From Roseateles aquatilis (GTDB lineage Bacteria > Pseudomonadota > Gammaproteobacteria > Burkholderiales > Burkholderiaceae_C): 64,000 nt of DNA. The position numbers and the translations under genes are program-made. The stretch covers positions 231,064 to 295,063 of the forward strand of contig NZ_NIOF01000010.1 in assembly GCF_002205645.1 (NCBI RefSeq), given 5' to 3'. This document shows, piece after piece, positions 1 to 9,873 of the stretch. Below the pieces are notes generated by a model. The model saw only the letters and a list, made by a program, of their open reading frames with translations. It was not told the origin of the DNA and searched no databases. Within the stretch, counting starts at the first letter, position 1. The number at the start of each line of letters is the position of its first letter.

Positions 1-520
1 TGTGCCCCGAGCCCTTGCGCGCGCCGATCATGACGCCGCCGTTGCGCACCTGCGCGCGGGCCTTCCAGCCTTCGGCGGTCAGCCAGCCATTGACCTGCGC
101 GAGCGCCGCCTCGGGGTTCATGTGCAGGTAGCCGAGCGCCCTGTGCTTGAAGGCCTGGATCGACTGCTCGCGCATCGTCTCCTTGTAGGTCTTCAGGTCG
201 CGCAGGATCTTGGGCGTGTGGCGCGCGATGCACAGGCTGGTCGAGACGACCAGGAAGGCCAGCATCAGCAGGAACCACCAGGCGCTGTAGACGGTGTAGA
301 GGTCCAGCTTGCCGAACAGCTCCGACCAGAACGGCCCGAACTGGTTGACGTAGTTGGTCATCGGCTCGCGCTGGCGCACGACGGTGCCGATGACGGAGGC
401 GATGCAGATGACGGTCAGCAGCGCGATCGCGAAACGCATGGACGCCACCAGCTCCATCGCGTCGTCGAGCACGGCGCGGGCGGAGGGGCGGGCAAGGGAC
501 TTCTCGGTCATGGACGGCAT
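1..520 (-). CDS. resB: ResB/Ccs1 cytochrome c biogenesis protein, N-terminal part (cut by window edge)
   Basis: Partial gene read on the minus strand; its 3' part lies left of position 1. ResB works with ResC/CcsA in system II cytochrome c maturation, bringing heme to apocytochromes at the periplasmic face of the inner membrane. The visible 170 or so residues include a hydrophobic helix around residues 28-46 (FAIALLTVICIASVIGTVV), then a region with NQFGPFWSELFGKLDLYTVY and a second helix starting WWFLLMLAFLVV, the usual ResB N-terminal layout. Two in-frame ATG codons, at 520 and 511, could start it; neither has a strong ribosome binding site. It follows the cytochrome c4 gene on the same strand after 133 bp holding a terminator-like hairpin. 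A c-type cytochrome beside its maturation factor fits. The family call is firm, the start is not. Confidence 0.85.
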   Translation of the reverse strand, partial: MPSMTEKSLARPSARAVLDDAMELVASMRFAIALLTVICIASVIGTVVRQREPMTNYVNQFGPFWSELFGKLDLYTVYSAWWFLLMLAFLVVSTSLCIARHTPKILRDLKTYKETMREQSIQAFKHRALGYLHMNPEAALAQVNGWLTAEGWKARAQVRNGGVMIGARKGSGH

Positions 521-573
521 TCTGGGGCGCCCGGGTGTCGCGGCGGGCGAGGGGCGGCGTCACCGCCCATGAC

Positions 574-598
574 AAAGGCCGGTGACGGATCACCGGCC
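574..598 (-). terminator. Hairpin between cytochrome c4 and resB
   Basis: A perfect 9-bp inverted repeat (GGCCGGTGA, 4-nt loop, TCACCGGCC) lies 56 bp past the cytochrome c4 stop. On the minus strand it is followed by TTTGT, a short T-run. It could end or attenuate transcription between c4 and resB, lowering resB expression relative to the cytochrome. The weak T-tract makes full termination uncertain. Confidence 0.5.
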
Positions 599-653
599 CG
601 GGTCGTCATGCGGAAGGTCCGGCGCCGGCGGAGCAAACGCGCGGCGCCGTGGC

Positions 654-1274
654 TCAGCGCAGGCCGGCGATGTAGTCCGAGACGGCCTTGATCTCGCGAT
701 CGCTCATCTTGGCGGCGATGGCCAGCATCTGCGGGCTGTTCGGGCGGGCGTTGGCGCGGAAGGCGTTCAACTGGGCCTCGGTGTAGTCGCTGTGCTGACC
801 GCCCAGCCGCGGATACTGCGCCGGGATGCCGGCGCCGTTCGGGCTGTGACAGCCGGCGCAGGCGGGGACCTGCTTGTCGGCGATGCCGCCGCGGTAGATC
901 TTCTCGCCCAGCTTGATCAGCTCCTTGTCCTTGGCGAAGCCGGGCTTGGCCTGCTTGCTGGCGTAGAACGCGGAGACGTTGCGGATGTCGGCGTCGGACA
1001 GCGGGGCGGCCATGCCGGCCATGACCGCGTTCTTGCGCTTACCCGACTTGAACTCCTGCAATTGCTTGACCAGGTAGTCGGCGTGCTGACCCTGCAGGAT
1101 GGGATTGGCGGGGCTGCCGCGCGAGCCATCGGCGGCGTGGCAGGCGGCGCAGACCTGGGAGGAAATCGCTTGCCCCTTGGCGAGATCGGGCTTGGCGGCG
1201 GCTGGCGATTCGGAAGCCAGCGCAGCGCCGGACATCAGAACCATACTCGACAACAAGAAAGCGGCAGTCTTCAT
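654..1274 (-). CDS. Cytochrome c4 (diheme, periplasmic electron carrier)
   Basis: 206 residues. A Sec signal peptide (MKTAAFLLSSMVLMSGAALA) is followed by two class I cytochrome c domains, each with a heme-attachment motif: CAACH at about residues 42-46 and CAGCH at about 139-143. Methionines before the PLSDADI and KMSDREI segments are candidate axial ligands. The tandem diheme layout and length are those of cytochrome c4, which carries electrons in the periplasm, typically between the bc1 complex and terminal oxidases. It is divergent from engB, with 73 bp between the two starts, and upstream of resB. This c4 neighbourhood is common in Burkholderiales (established knowledge). Confidence 0.93.
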   Translation of the reverse strand: MKTAAFLLSSMVLMSGAALASESPAAAKPDLAKGQAISSQVCAACHAADGSRGSPANPILQGQHADYLVKQLQEFKSGKRKNAVMAGMAAPLSDADIRNVSAFYASKQAKPGFAKDKELIKLGEKIYRGGIADKQVPACAGCHSPNGAGIPAQYPRLGGQHSDYTEAQLNAFRANARPNSPQMLAIAAKMSDREIKAVSDYIAGLR

Positions 1275-1347
1275 GAATGTTGAGGGGGGTTGGGTGAGCG
1301 CAACCGAGGGATCTTACAATGGCGCCCCTTATGAGCCCCGCAGCGCG

Positions 1348-2481
1348 ATGACCGATTCCAACAAGAAACCCGCTCCGGCGGCCCCAGGGAAACCCGCAGG
1401 CCGCTCCACGGGCAACGCGGGTCGCCCGGGAGCGACGGCCAGGAAGCAGGGCCCCGGCAAGACCGGTCTGCGCGCGGCCGCCAAGGCAAAAGCCAAGGCG
1501 AAGGCCAAGGGGCAAGTCGTGACCCCGGCGCAGAAGCCCGCCGCGCCGATGACACCGGGCAAACGAGCGTTGGCCTGGACCCACACCGCGCGGTTCCTCA
1601 CCACCGCGAGCCAGTTGAAGCACCTGCCGGTGAACGGCGTGCTGCCCGCCGACGCGCTGGCGGCCGAGGAGGCCGCGGCGCTGGCGCATGACTTCGACGA
1701 CGAGCTGGAGACGAGCGTCGCCGATGTCGACGCCGCCGCGGGCCAGGTCGAGGACGGCGAGGTCGAGGGCGATGGCGATGGATTGACCGACGGCGCAACG
1801 GCCGGCGACCCGGGGGTCACCACGCAAGACCTGCCCCCGCGCCAGCTCCCGGAGATCGCCTTCGTCGGCCGCTCCAACGCCGGCAAGTCCACCGCGATCA
1901 ACATGCTGGCGCAGCAGAAGCGCCTGGCCTTCGCGTCCAAGACGCCGGGCCGCACGCAACACATCAACCTGTTCTCGCTCGGTCCGCGCGACGCGCCCGA
2001 CGCGCTGTTCGCCGACCTGCCCGGCTACGGCTACGCCGCCGTCGCGCGCGACGCCAAGCTGCGCTGGCAGCGCGTCATGGCCGACTACCTGGGCAAGCGC
2101 GACAGCCTGTCCGGCGTCGTGCTGATGGTCGACTCCCGCCTCGGCCTGACCGAGCTGGACAAACAACTGCTGGAGTTCGTCTCCGACCGCGTCACCGCGG
2201 GCGAGATCAGCCTCCTGGTGCTGTTGACCAAGGCCGACAAGCTCAACCGCAAGGAAGGCACCGCAATACTGGCCCAGGTCCAGAAGGACCTGGCGGTGCT
2301 GGCGACCGAGGACTCCAACATCGCGGTGACCTTGTTCTCCGCGCTGAGCAAGCAGGGCCTGGAAGACGTGGCCGAAGTGCTCTACGACTGGGCGCATCCG
2401 GTGGCGGAAGAGGCCGGCGAGGATGCTGGCGACGCGGCGGGCGATGACGCCGCCGATCTTGAGGACGAGCACACGTCCTGA
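1348..2481 (+). CDS. engB: EngB/YsxC ribosome-biogenesis GTPase with long extra segments
   Basis: Essential GTPase assisting assembly of the large ribosomal subunit. The G motifs are clear: G1 GRSNAGKST at about residue 174, G2 TPGRTQHINLF, G3 DLPGYGYA, G4 TKADKL, G5 SALSKQG. The start used is the ATG at 1348; the frame stays open further upstream, but that stretch overlaps the divergent cytochrome c4 gene. At 377 residues it is far longer than typical members (about 200). There is a Lys/Ala/Pro-rich N-terminal extension of about 75 residues, then the normal family start (TARFLTTASQLKHLP), then about 70 acidic low-complexity residues before LPEIAFVGRSNAGKS, and an acidic C-terminal tail. The GTPase call is secure; a shorter start (for example the ATG at 1549) cannot be excluded. 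Confidence 0.93.
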   Translation: MTDSNKKPAPAAPGKPAGRSTGNAGRPGATARKQGPGKTGLRAAAKAKAKAKAKGQVVTPAQKPAAPMTPGKRALAWTHTARFLTTASQLKHLPVNGVLPADALAAEEAAALAHDFDDELETSVADVDAAAGQVEDGEVEGDGDGLTDGATAGDPGVTTQDLPPRQLPEIAFVGRSNAGKSTAINMLAQQKRLAFASKTPGRTQHINLFSLGPRDAPDALFADLPGYGYAAVARDAKLRWQRVMADYLGKRDSLSGVVLMVDSRLGLTELDKQLLEFVSDRVTAGEISLLVLLTKADKLNRKEGTAILAQVQKDLAVLATEDSNIAVTLFSALSKQGLEDVAEVLYDWAHPVAEEAGEDAGDAAGDDAADLEDEHTS

Positions 2482-2630
2482 CCCGGGCCGGTCGTCAGGG
2501 CGCTGCATCGAGCGCCGGACGGGTACCGAGCGCCGGCCTGCGGGAGCCGGGGGGCCGGGCCTCATACGGTTCCCAAATCGGCCCAACCCCCCGGCTCCCT
2601 CCGGCCTCCTTCACCGCCCGCTGACGTTCA

Positions 2631-2680
2631 TCGGCCTTCGTCGACCTTCGTCGACCTTCGTCTACCTTTGTCGACGTGCG
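2631..2680. repeat. 10-bp tandem repeat, about five units
   Basis: Five head-to-tail 10-mers close to TCGACCTTCG (TCGGCCTTCG, two exact copies of TCGACCTTCG, TCTACCTTTG, TCGACGTGCG) lie in the 256-bp gap between convergent engB and the patatin gene. No gene or clear terminator is visible in the rest of the gap. It could be a slippage-prone microsatellite. Confidence 0.7.
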
Positions 2681-2737
2681 TTTGGGGCTGTCGATGCCAG
2701 TTGACGTTCGGCGTTGAGGTCCGGGTGGGGCGTCGGG

Positions 2738-5056
2738 TCATGGACGTCCGATGAACACGTACAGCGCGGTGCCGCCCTTGGGCGCGTAGCCGATGCCGAC
2801 ATACAACGGACCGAGGCCGGTGTCCGAGCCCAGGAAGATGCTGCTGCCATAGCGCAGGTCCTTGAGATTGATGTCGCGCCGCGAGGCCCAGGCGTTGCCC
2901 GCCTCCAGCGTGCCGCCGACGAAGAAGCCGCGGGACAGGAAGGGCGTGTCGTTGAGTCGGCGGTAGTAGGTGGCCCGCGTGAACAGCAGCGCATTGCCGC
3001 TGAGCTGGTTGGGCTGGTAGCCCGACAACTGCTGGAAGCCGCCCAGCGTGTCGCCGCCCAGGCCCGTGTCGTCGGGCTGCTGCGCCGCGACACCGCGTGC
3101 GTAGAAGCTCAGCGTGTGGCCGCCGAAGCTGCGAACCATCGTGCCGTCGAGGTTCAGCCGCAGGAAGCGCCCGCTGTTGAGGTTGCGGTTTTCCTGGCGC
3201 CCGCCGGAGGCGTCGACGGTGAAGCGGTAGCCATGCTGCGGGAAGTTGGCGTAGTCCAGTTGGTCGACGACGGTGCGCAGCCGTAGCCCGCGCTCGTAGC
3301 TGGTCCAGCGCAGCGTGCCGAGGTCGGCGCTCGATCCCACGGTCGTGATCAGGTCGGGCCTGGCGTAGCGGATCCGCGTGATCGCGCCCAGCCGTACCTC
3401 ACCCCAGCGGCCCCAGGGCTGGCCCAGGTCCAGGCCGATCGAGGCGTCGCGCCGCACCAGCCGCGCCTGGCCGAGTCCGGCATTGGCGGGGTTGTTGTCG
3501 CTGTAGACGATCTGCTTGCGCTGGTTGGCCTCGGCCCAGGCGCTGGCGAACCAGTCGTCCGCCACGCCCAGTTTCAGCCCGAGCGGGTGATAGAGCTCGG
3601 TGTAGAGCCGCGGTGTCTCGCCGATCGTGATCTGGTTGCGCCACTCGGTGCCCTTGTCGGTCAGCCAGTGGCGGTTGTGGCTCAGGCGCAGGTTGAAGAA
3701 GCTGTCGCCGTTGGAGTCGGTCGACAAGTCCATGCCGACACGGAAGTAATTCGGCCCCCACGGCTTGTCTTCCATGTTGAAGACCAGCGTCTCGCCCTCG
3801 GCGCGCTGCTCGACGTGATAGTCGACGCGGTTGTAGTCGCCGCTGGAGGACAGGAAGCGCATGTCGCGCTCCGCCACGGTGTTGTCGAAGACCTGGCCGG
3901 GCTTGGATTCGAGCTGGCTGCGGAAGCGCTCCGGATTGGTCAGGTCGCTGCCCTCCATCCGGACCGCCGCGATCACCACCGCCGGCGGCTTGAGTCCGCC
4001 ACGCGCCAGTTGCCAGTCGGCATAGGTCTGGTTGTCCACGGCATAGGCGCGCAGTTGCGGCAGCAGTGCCTCGGCGGCTTCCTCGCCGAGGCGGATGAAG
4101 TCGCGCACCTGGGCGAAGTCGCCGGAGGTCAGCTTGCCGAGCTTGGGGGTGATGAGCAGGTCCTCGCCGGCGGTCATGCTGGCGATCGAGCGCTGCACGT
4201 TCTGCTCGGTCAGGATGTTGATCATCTGCGCGGTCAGGCCGATCAGCGAGTTCAGCGAGTCACGTCCCCCCACCGGCGTGCCGACGTTGATCGCGATCAG
4301 CCGCTGGGCGCCCATCTCGCGGGCCACGTCGATCGGCAGGTTGTTGACCAGGCCGCCGTCGCCCAGGATGCGGTCCTCCCACTCGACCGGCGCGAACACG
4401 CCGGGCACGCTCATGCTGGAACGCAGCGCCAGCGCCAGGTCGCCTTCGGCGAGCACGCGCTCGTTGCCGTTCTCCATGTCGGTGGCGACGGCGCGGAACG
4501 GCGTGGGCAGGCGGTCGAACTGGCGCACGTTCCGCACCGGCAGGGTCAGGCGACGCAGCAGCGCTTCCAGGCCGCGGCTGGAGAGCGTGCCGGTGGGCAC
4601 GCGCACCTCGCCGTCGCGCAGGCCGAACTCGATGGTCGCGGAGAATTCGAAGTCCTCCTCCTTGCGGCGCTGCGACAGATCCTGGCGGTCGATGCGGCTG
4701 GCGAAGAGCCGGTCCCAGGCGATCTTCGAGAGCTCCCGGTCCAGGTCCTCGGCCGACATGCCGCTGGCGTAGAGGCCGCCGATGATGGCCCCCATCGAAG
4801 TGCCGGTGATGATGTCGACGGGGATGTGCTCGCGCTCCAGCACCTTCAGCACGCCGACGTGCGCCAGCCCGCGCGCGCCGCCGCCGGACAGCACGAGACC
4901 CAGCCGCGGCCGTCGCGCCTGGTCGGCGGCCGGTGCCGGCACCGCGCCGGGCGATGGATTGGGCGGCACGGTCTGCGCGAAGGCGGCGGAGGCGGTCAGC
5001 ACCGCGGCCAGCAGCAGGACGGGCAGGCGGAAGTCGACGCGAAAGGCAGCGGACAT
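2738..5056 (-). CDS. Patatin-like phospholipase fused to an Omp85-type barrel (PlpD-like)
   Basis: About 772 residues from the ATG at 5056, chosen because it gives a proper signal peptide (LPVLLLAAVLTASAAFAQ); a longer in-frame start at 5155 exists but places about 33 arginine-rich residues ahead of it. The patatin domain (about residues 50-250) has the oxyanion motif SGGGARG, the nucleophile motif GTSMG (Ser87) and the catalytic DGG (Asp233). The C-terminal half carries a POTRA-like stretch and a 16-strand-type Omp85 (BamA/D15) barrel ending YVFIGRP. In PlpD, a type Vd autotransporter, the lipase crosses the outer membrane through its own barrel. Substrate and target membrane cannot be read from sequence. 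It lies downstream of the DUF1631 gene on the same strand. Confidence 0.9.
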   Translation of the reverse strand: MSAAFRVDFRLPVLLLAAVLTASAAFAQTVPPNPSPGAVPAPAADQARRPRLGLVLSGGGARGLAHVGVLKVLEREHIPVDIITGTSMGAIIGGLYASGMSAEDLDRELSKIAWDRLFASRIDRQDLSQRRKEEDFEFSATIEFGLRDGEVRVPTGTLSSRGLEALLRRLTLPVRNVRQFDRLPTPFRAVATDMENGNERVLAEGDLALALRSSMSVPGVFAPVEWEDRILGDGGLVNNLPIDVAREMGAQRLIAINVGTPVGGRDSLNSLIGLTAQMINILTEQNVQRSIASMTAGEDLLITPKLGKLTSGDFAQVRDFIRLGEEAAEALLPQLRAYAVDNQTYADWQLARGGLKPPAVVIAAVRMEGSDLTNPERFRSQLESKPGQVFDNTVAERDMRFLSSSGDYNRVDYHVEQRAEGETLVFNMEDKPWGPNYFRVGMDLSTDSNGDSFFNLRLSHNRHWLTDKGTEWRNQITIGETPRLYTELYHPLGLKLGVADDWFASAWAEANQRKQIVYSDNNPANAGLGQARLVRRDASIGLDLGQPWGRWGEVRLGAITRIRYARPDLITTVGSSADLGTLRWTSYERGLRLRTVVDQLDYANFPQHGYRFTVDASGGRQENRNLNSGRFLRLNLDGTMVRSFGGHTLSFYARGVAAQQPDDTGLGGDTLGGFQQLSGYQPNQLSGNALLFTRATYYRRLNDTPFLSRGFFVGGTLEAGNAWASRRDINLKDLRYGSSIFLGSDTGLGPLYVGIGYAPKGGTALYVFIGRP

Positions 5057-5174
5057 GAGGCGCGGAACGTGAGACGCGCCCGAAGGCGCGGCGGAAAACA
5101 CGAGGGGCCGGCGCCGCGGGGGACGCGAGGCTCGGGCGGCGGACATCGCCGCCACCCGGAGTGGAACAGAAACC

Positions 5175-7298
5175 TCAGGACCGCCGGTCCAGATCCAGCC
5201 GCGGCAGTTGTTCCTGATCGTGACCGTGGTCCATGGGGGTCTGCTCCAGATCCTGCATCAGCGTGCCGATCGCGCGCTGCAGCAGCGGCTCTTCTTCCAG
5301 CTGGGTGATCAGGCCGTTGGCCACCAGCTGTTCCAGCGCGCCGCGCGTCATCGAGTGGCGCTCGTCGCTCACCTGGCCGATGAACAGGAACAGCTGACGG
5401 CTGTCGCTGATCCAGGCGATCTGCGCGGTGATCCATTCGCTTTGCAGGAACAGGTGGTACCAGGCGCCGATCTGCACGCCCGCGATCCAGTCCTGCAGCG
5501 CGGCGCGCGCATGCGGCGAGCGCTCCTCGCTGTAGAGCGCCACCGGCACCGTCGGCAGTTGGCCGCGGTCGACCTGCTCATGGGCCCAGCGCGAGGGGAG
5601 TTGCGATTCGCGTTCGTTCAGCAGTTGCTGGAGGACTTCCTCCGGCGTTAGCGCCGGGCGTTTGGGTCCCGACGCGGCCGGTGGCTTTTCCTCGACGGCC
5701 GGCATGCCGCGCAGCACGCGGCCGTGCTGGCGCATCAGCTCGTCCATGAAAGCCTGGCGCTGCAGCGGCGGCAGGGCGATCGAGTTCATGCCCTGGTCCA
5801 GCGCGCGGACCAGATCCGGCAACTGCCCGCGCAGGCGCTGGCGTGCCGCGTCGTCGGGTTGCGGCTGGACGCTGTGCAGCAGGGCATCCACCAGCTCGAC
5901 GAAGGTCTGCGCCTGCGGTGCGTCGCGGCCGTGCTGCACCATCGCCTGCGCGATCACCTCGACCCAGGGGCCGAGCAGGAAACGCCGCATCAGCTTGCCG
6001 GCCTGGGCGTCGTCGAGCTGATGCTGGAGCTGGTCGCGCAGCATGCGCTGCCATTCCTGCCGCTGCTGCTCGCGGTCCAGGCGTTCGAGCGCCAGCGTGC
6101 TGCGCTGGCCGCGCGCCTCGACCTGCGAGCGGATGTGGTTGTCGACCTCGGTCAGCGCTTGCTGGAACTGCAGGGCGGACGGGTGCGCGCTGTCCAGCAG
6201 CGGCTGGATCACGCGCTCCAGGAACTGCAGGAAGTTGCGCAGTTCGGCGTCGTCGGGACGCGCGAAGCCGGCGCCGTGCGCGGCGATGCGATTCAGCAAC
6301 TGCCAGGTCGGGTGATCCTGGCGGCGCAGCAGCGTGACGTCCGCGCGGGACAGCCGCACAATGGCGACCTGCAGCCGGCCCATCAACACCTTCAGCGGCG
6401 GTTGCAGGCTGTCGTCGGCCAGGATCTGGTCATACAGGCGGGAGAGCAGGTCGGTGCCCGGCGCCGCCATGCCGGGGCCCAGGCGCGGCGGCGCTCCGGG
6501 CGCGGGCGGCGTGGCGGGCGTTCCGCTCTTTGCCGCCGTGAGGCCGGCGGCACGCGAGTTCATCGCGTCCAGCTTCAGGGCGACCTGATCCAGCGTCGCG
6601 TTCTGCGTCGGGGTGTCGGTGAGGGTCTTGAACTGGCGGAAGCGCAGTTCTGATTCCTTCAATGCGGCGCCGTGGCTGGTCAGCATGCCGCTGAGCTGTG
6701 CCTGGCGCAGTTGCTGGCACAACTGGGCGTAGATGGGCTGCAGCTTGCGCGCCAGCGGCATCGCGGCCATGCGCATCAACGCGGAGCGACCGTCCGCGTC
6801 CAGGTCCACGCCCTCGATCGCGCGCGACAGCCCATGCGCGAACAGCGCGGCACGCAGCGGGTTGTCGTTCTTGAGCGGGCGGGCGATGCCGCGCAGCGCG
6901 GCGAAGAAGTTGCTGAGCTGGTGCAGCTCCGCCTTCGTCTGGTCCTCGATCGCGGTGATGACGTGGGCGATGGCCACGTCCTTCAGCGCCTGGCTTTCGT
7001 CGACGAGGCTCAGGGAGAAGTCGCCCGACGCGAGCGGCGCGGGCCGTTCGCGTTGCAGCGGATCGCGGCCCTCGCGAGCGACGGTCAGCAGCCGGGTGAG
7101 GGAGTCTTCCAGGTCAGACGCGAAATGAGCACGCCGCTTGGACCAGCCGGCCAGCAGCAGGTGGTGCTCGAGGCGACTCTTGAGCTCGTCCTGGAGACCG
7201 TTGAACACCGCATGCGCCAACGAGGGGACATGGGCCAGGGTCTCATCGACCAGCGATTGCAGCGAAGGCGGGGGATTGGGCGAATGCGCTTGAACCAT
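5175..7298 (-). CDS. DUF1631 family protein
   Basis: About 707 residues from the ATG at 7298 (an in-frame TTG at 7310 would add four residues). It matches the DUF1631 family, large cytoplasmic proteins restricted mainly to Beta- and Gammaproteobacteria and sometimes mislabelled thymidine phosphorylase. No signal peptide or membrane segment is seen; the sequence is Gln/Leu-rich and mostly helical. The C-terminal part has the hydrophobic block QIAWISDSRQLFLFIGQ, which resembles the conserved segment of PilZ-type c-di-GMP-associated DUF1631 proteins. Biochemical function is unknown. It is followed after 118 bp by the patatin gene and may share a transcript. Confidence 0.8.
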   Translation of the reverse strand: MVQAHSPNPPPSLQSLVDETLAHVPSLAHAVFNGLQDELKSRLEHHLLLAGWSKRRAHFASDLEDSLTRLLTVAREGRDPLQRERPAPLASGDFSLSLVDESQALKDVAIAHVITAIEDQTKAELHQLSNFFAALRGIARPLKNDNPLRAALFAHGLSRAIEGVDLDADGRSALMRMAAMPLARKLQPIYAQLCQQLRQAQLSGMLTSHGAALKESELRFRQFKTLTDTPTQNATLDQVALKLDAMNSRAAGLTAAKSGTPATPPAPGAPPRLGPGMAAPGTDLLSRLYDQILADDSLQPPLKVLMGRLQVAIVRLSRADVTLLRRQDHPTWQLLNRIAAHGAGFARPDDAELRNFLQFLERVIQPLLDSAHPSALQFQQALTEVDNHIRSQVEARGQRSTLALERLDREQQRQEWQRMLRDQLQHQLDDAQAGKLMRRFLLGPWVEVIAQAMVQHGRDAPQAQTFVELVDALLHSVQPQPDDAARQRLRGQLPDLVRALDQGMNSIALPPLQRQAFMDELMRQHGRVLRGMPAVEEKPPAASGPKRPALTPEEVLQQLLNERESQLPSRWAHEQVDRGQLPTVPVALYSEERSPHARAALQDWIAGVQIGAWYHLFLQSEWITAQIAWISDSRQLFLFIGQVSDERHSMTRGALEQLVANGLITQLEEEPLLQRAIGTLMQDLEQTPMDHGHDQEQLPRLDLDRRS

Positions 7299-7433
7299 CT
7301 TGGATTTCAATGTGCGTCCGCATTATGAGCGCCCCTTATTCAGGTGACATCCCCTGGGGCGGAGGGGCGTGCGAGGCGGGTGGAGGTCGGGTGTGCATTT
7401 TTCACGGCGGCAAGGCGCTCGCCCGGCGCAATG

Positions 7434-7460
7434 AAAAAGGGGTCGCCGTGGCGACCCCTT
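7434..7460 (-). terminator. Rho-independent terminator of groESL
   Basis: A strong GC stem (AAGGGGTCGCC / GGCGACCCCTT) is followed on the minus strand by TTTTTCATT, about 55 bp after the groEL stop codon. Position, stem strength and T-run make this a convincing intrinsic terminator for the chaperonin operon. Confidence 0.9.
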
Positions 7461-7513
7461 CGAGCGAGGGACGAACCGGGGCGCGGACGCCCCGGCGTCG
7501 ACCCGGGAGGACC

Positions 7514-9199
<1,686 letters not shown>

Positions 9200-9218
9200 T
9201 CACCGCTCGGTGATCGCC

Positions 9219-9342
9219 GAGTAAAGCGTAGCGAGCGGTGTGCTGGCTAGGCGGAAGGAGCGCAGGGACCGGAACGTACTTGGGTACGTGAGGATCCCGA
9301 GCACCGCCCAACGACGCCAGCGCGCCGCGAAGTAGCTTTACT
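9219..9342. repeat. Long imperfect inverted repeat between groES and groEL
   Basis: The two ends of this stretch are reverse complements with a few mismatches: AGTAAAGC..GTGCTGGC at about 9220-9246 pairs with GCCAGCGCGCC..GCTTTACT at about 9316-9342. Inside is a second perfect hairpin, ACGTAC-TTGG-GTACGT (9274-9289). The right arm overlaps the groES stop codon (9338-9340). The whole can fold into a roughly 120-nt structured RNA in the groESL transcript. It looks like a dispersed intergenic element of the kind seen in Comamonadaceae and relatives, but no second copy is in this window. Confidence 0.65.
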
Positions 9343-9628
9343 TGGCGATCACGGCGAAGAGGTCTTCTTCGCGCATGACAAGCAGCTCATCGCCGTCGAC
9401 CTTGACGGTCTGGCCGCTGTACTTGCCGAACAGGACGCGGTCGCCGACGGCGACGTTCAGGGCGACGAACTCGCCCTTGTCGTTGCGCTTGCCCGGGCCG
9501 ACGGCCAGCACTTCGCCCTGGTCAGGCTTCTCGGCGGCGTTGTCGGGGATGACGATGCCGGAGGCCGTCTTGGTTTCGTTTTCCAGACGCTTAACGATCA
9601 CGCGATCGTGCAGAGGACGCAGTTTCAT
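9338..9628 (-). CDS. groS: GroES co-chaperonin (Hsp10)
   Basis: 96 residues beginning [12 protein letters not shown], with the mobile-loop region around residues 17-32 ([13 protein letters not shown]) and the conserved [12 protein letters not shown] block. It forms the heptameric lid of GroEL. First gene of the operon, about 105 bp downstream of the CIRCE operator. A GGAGAT ribosome binding site precedes the ATG. Confidence 0.98.
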   Translation of the reverse strand: MKLRPLHDRVIVKRLENETKTASGIVIPDNAAEKPDQGEVLAVGPGKRNDKGEFVALNVAVGDRVLFGKYSGQTVKVDGDELLVMREEDLFAVIAK

Positions 9629-9733
9629 CAGATCTCCTTGACTGTGCTGACTTGATTCCTGGGCCCGCCGGGCGCCAATCGCACCGGCCGGTCCATCACA
9701 AGAAGTAAGCCCCGCGACCAGGTCCGGGGCTTG

Positions 9734-9760
9734 TTAGCACTCGACCTTCGTGAGTGCTAG
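9734..9760 (-). promoter_or_regulatory. CIRCE operator (HrcA binding site) of groESL
   Basis: TTAGCACTC-N9-GAGTGCTAG matches the CIRCE consensus in 17 of 18 positions (the last base is G instead of A). CIRCE is bound by the HrcA repressor and gives heat-inducible groE expression. It sits directly downstream of the promoter at 9768-9796, so HrcA would overlap the transcript start. Confidence 0.95.
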
Positions 9761-9767
9761 CAGATGG

Positions 9768-9796
9768 ATTATATGGACCGGATCCGTCGTTTCAAG
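9768..9796 (-). promoter_or_regulatory. Overlapping sigma70 and sigma32 promoter of groESL
   Basis: On the minus strand TTGAAA is followed by 16 bp and a perfect TATAAT (sigma70). The same bases also read CTTGAAA-N13-CCATATAA, close to the sigma32 consensus CTTGAAA-N14-CCCATNT. Both reading modes end just upstream of CIRCE. The operon is therefore probably under positive (RpoH) and negative (HrcA) heat-shock control, as known in some betaproteobacteria. Confidence 0.85.
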
Positions 9797-9873
9797 GGTG
9801 AGGGCTTGAGAGATCGTCCGGGGCCCGATACTCACGGCCGGCGCGGCGTCGCGCGGACCTCACGACAGAACCC

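Noticed and set aside
2631..2680. Possible CRISPR-like repeats
   Set aside because: Units are only 10 bp, directly abutting and without spacers; it is a simple tandem repeat.
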